Below are positions 63,993-64,000 of a stretch of DNA of 64,000 bases, one piece after another. Numbering within the stretch: position 1 is the stretch's first letter; the number at the start of each line of letters is the position of its first letter. The notes beneath the pieces were generated by a model that made no database searches, was not told where the DNA came from, and saw nothing but the letters and a program-made list of their open reading frames with translations. The DNA is from CAVSJR01 sp963728285 (GTDB lineage: Bacteria; Actinomycetota; UBA4738; HRBIN12). The DNA lies in assembly GCA_963728285.1 (NCBI GenBank), contig CAVSJR010000001.1:620001-684000 (forward strand), written 5' to 3'. The position numbers and the translations under genes are program-made.

Positions 63993-64000
63993 GGTCTGGT

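Overview
The window is a very GC-rich chromosomal segment. The gene content points to an uncultured, probably deep-branching member of the Actinomycetota. The marks are the coproporphyrin-dependent haem pathway (HemQ plus a ferrochelatase with an iron-sulfur cysteine cluster), the FhaA-FhaB-PstP-RodA/FtsW-PbpA-PknB cell-wall signalling cluster, ferredoxin-type sulfite reductase with an APS-reductase CysH, frequent GTG starts, 4-bp stop/start overlaps and several apparently leaderless starts. Taxonomy is inferred from gene families only; no 16S gene is present.

Layout. 1-5.3 kb (minus): haem operon hemE-hemH-hemG/Y-hemQ, then a pterin carbinolamine dehydratase and two SnoaL-like proteins. 5.4-7.4 kb (minus): response regulator and membrane GAF histidine kinase. 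7.4-11.4 kb: methyltransferase remnant, KefB-like antiporter, two small secreted proteins, tRNA-Ser and a DUF402 gene. 11.5-14.6 kb: a chain of seven PAS domains with no output domain. 14.6-16.9 kb (minus): serS, bactofilin, DUF4446. 17-19 kb: larB-larC for the nickel-pincer cofactor. 19.4-23.7 kb: a DUF5317/membrane/histidine kinase fusion, an RDD protein and two paralogous single-domain response regulators. 23.8-26.5 kb: a poor-quality or decayed stretch of small secreted and membrane proteins, ending at tRNA-Leu. 26.8-32.7 kb: a complete oligopeptide ABC transporter. 32.7-34 kb: a lipoprotein beta-propeller. 34.2-41.2 kb: the cell-wall and division signalling cluster. 41.2-50.6 kb: a two-domain ThyX-like protein, an M24 peptidase, a 54-residue membrane peptide and hisD-C-B-H-A-F-I-G. 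50.6-57 kb: a secreted beta-helix/RTX-like protein, aceA, and a Rieske oxygenase with a divergent-operator TetR system. 57.2-61.8 kb: the sulfite reductase, zinc-ribbon, CysH, siroheme synthase and SUMT operon. The end holds a secreted metallophosphoesterase, a lipoprotein and a small membrane protein.

Regulation. Two gene starts are preceded by a promoter, a short ORF and an intrinsic terminator, in that order. The sulfite-reductase operon has a leader ORF with adjacent Cys-Cys codons. A segment at the end of that ORF can pair with the 5' arm of the terminator, as expected of a cysteine-sensing attenuator. aceA has a candidate leaderless 19-codon ORF followed by mutually exclusive antiterminator and terminator pairings. 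These two leaders are the most interesting unexplained structures in the window. A 22-bp perfect inverted repeat upstream of the Rieske oxygenase is the likely operator of the adjacent TetR regulator.

Quality caveat. At least fifteen genes, including single-copy essential ones such as serS and hisG, are broken by one-base shifts. Many of these sit in or beside homopolymers. Sequence error is the most economical explanation, so frameshifted genes are annotated here as reconstructed CDSs with the break positions stated.
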